A stretch of 64,000 nt of DNA from Sipunculus nudus. Its lineage: Eukaryota > Annelida > Sipuncula > Golfingiida > Sipunculidae. A model generated the notes under the pieces. The model was not told where the DNA came from. It did no database searches and saw only the letters and a list, made by a program, of their open reading frames with translations. The DNA is taken from positions 19,607,508 through 19,671,507 of the forward strand of contig CM049313.1 of NCBI GenBank assembly GCA_026874595.1, read 5' to 3'. Made by a program: the position numbers and the translations under genes. Shown here piece by piece: positions 62,501 to 64,000 of the stretch (position 1 is the first letter of the stretch; each line of letters begins with the position of its first letter).

Positions 62501-64000
62501 CCCGTAATCCATATATGAAAAGAATTGCAGGTCAAACCATTGAAAAATAAATTAAAAAAAGGCGGATGGTGCCTGTTTACTTTACGGGCTCTAACGGACT
62601 CGCCCCACACCTTCACGAAGGACATCCACCTCGATAATATGTATAATCCTCTCCCAAAAAACACATATCCACTGAGAAACCAACCTTCGCTCTACACGGT
62701 CACAGATAACCCATCTGTAGTCACCACTTTCAAATACAGGCAGGCAGGCATACAGACATACATACAAGCCAGTCATACAAAATTATATACATTAACACAT
62801 ACGTGCATATCATGCCACAAGAAATCCTTCTCGACACGCGGGGTCGAGTGGGTATGGATATCTAGCCTTTAACCCAGATTACAGTCCAGTAAAAATAAAG
62901 TTCAACACAGAAAAAATTGCAACAGATATGAACCCAACTGTGTTTACTCAGAAAATTCTAGAGAATAACATATCAAAAGTCCAAAAAGCCGCCATTGGGG
63001 TAAGTCAATTATTTTGATAATTTTAATTGGCTAATTAACGATTAAGTTTTACTTTACTTATCTGCTTACTGTCATATGAAGTTTGGCCTTTATCCCTGTG
63101 AGTTACCACTCATTAAGAAGATCTCTTCATTGCTTGTCTTTCTAATCTATGATGATGTAAATACTGCCAATAATAACGATTTTAAGGATACCGACCAAGG
63201 CAGGGCTTGGCAATAACACTTGCCCACTTGCTAAAGCGGTTTGGATTATCGTGAGAACTTGCCCCATTTTCTGAAAATTGCCCGCTCGGCTGGGGCTATG
63301 ATATATCATACCATGCCCTTGACACAGGATGGACGGGAATTCTTGCATTTAATCAAATGGAAACTGAGGCTTACAAAACTTTGTAGAGCCTTATATTTCA
63401 AATTTACACCGAGCATTCCCTTTATGATAGGGATAAAACAAACAGGAAAACATAAACGGATACCTCAGTTGAAATCAATCTAGGACATGGTGTATAGTTT
63501 ACAAATAGTCCGCCGCCATGTATTTAACAAGGAAGGTGTTGCATAAGTGATACCCAAATATCCCAGACCTTGGCAACAATCCCATTTCAATTCAAAATAC
63601 ATTTTGTGATTAGTCACATGTAAATTTGTATGAAGGAGCCAATTTGAAAATAAGCCATTCCAATCACATACATTTCATATCCCTCGGCCTAAGATTCAGT
63701 TCACCATGATAGAAAAGTTAAAATTAAAAAGTTTTCTGTCTTACTGAGGAATAAGGATAATAAATTAAAGATTTTGCACCATATATGAAAACATGTGAAA
63801 TCAGAAAATTTCGCGATCAACAAATATCTTAGCCCTGAGGAAATATCGGTCTGATAATAATTTTGTTAAACGTAGTATTTATTTTTCAATTTCCCTAGCT
63901 CCATGAAATTCTTGCATATGAAGTGAAGACTAAAGGGTCCTAATTTACTAAGTTATCTGGAGTAAAGTGAAAAACCCCATTTTGGACCGCGGAAAATATT
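59504..64000. other. No gene supported
   Basis: AT-rich DNA with a C-run at 60196-60208, flanked by a CATTCCTCGAATGTTGGATACATCACTG-like transposon end (broken up here: CATTCC, GGATACATCACTG). Plus-strand ORF 62525-62872 (115 codons) and others show no recognisable domain. No RNA gene or repeat family was seen. Confidence 0.45.

Overview
The window looks like nuclear DNA of a mollusc, most likely a bivalve (inference). It is AT-rich and intron-rich and packed with microsatellites. Its repeats have the layout described for 'pearl'-type elements of bivalves (Helentron-associated, non-autonomous): tandem core repeats, a short (ACGG)n, GAC-rich or (CGG)n tract, and a terminal hairpin. No bacterial operons, rRNA, tRNA or CRISPR array were seen.

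The only protein gene I can support is a mitochondrial-clan cytochrome P450 on the minus strand. It starts at 23986 and runs leftward out of the window. Five coding exons (23986-23875, 23026-22916, 17861-17630, 2183-1993 and 1614-1413) join with compatible phases into about 282 residues. They cover a mitochondrial-type presequence, the proline-rich hinge, the C-helix WxxxR and the region up to about the F/G helices. The I-helix, ExxR and haem-Cys exons would lie to the left of position 1. The 15.4-kb third intron and the left-most intron are largely filled with mobile repeats.

Layout: 1-1035, tail of a family-C element; 1413-2183, P450 exons 5 and 4; 2892-3255, a small TIR element; 5571-10612, family B (about 340-bp cores); 10613-11629, fragments; 11630-14535, family C (about 289-bp cores dense in AGGTCA half-sites); 14536-14718, family H end; 15370-17360, an inverted-repeat pair enclosing a family-A element; 17630-17861, exon 3; 18600-21640, a second A element nested in another repeat; 22916-23026 and 23875-23986, exons 2 and 1; 25010-28690, fragments of A, C, F and B; 31222-34346, family E; 34780-36065, decayed B units; 36.2-49.3 kb, mostly unassigned DNA with microsatellites and a decayed repeat at 47.1-48.05 kb; 49315-51192, a candidate TIR transposon; 51670-52510, a 135-bp tandem repeat; 53004-59500, a 39-bp minisatellite of about 167 units with a 2105-bp higher-order repeat; 59504-64000, nothing recognised.

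The main novelty candidates are: (1) several unrelated repeat families sharing one terminal architecture and one 12-bp palindrome; (2) nuclear-receptor-like DR1 motifs every ~145 bp inside introns of a P450 gene; (3) the higher-order 39-bp satellite, which is open in frame over kilobases.
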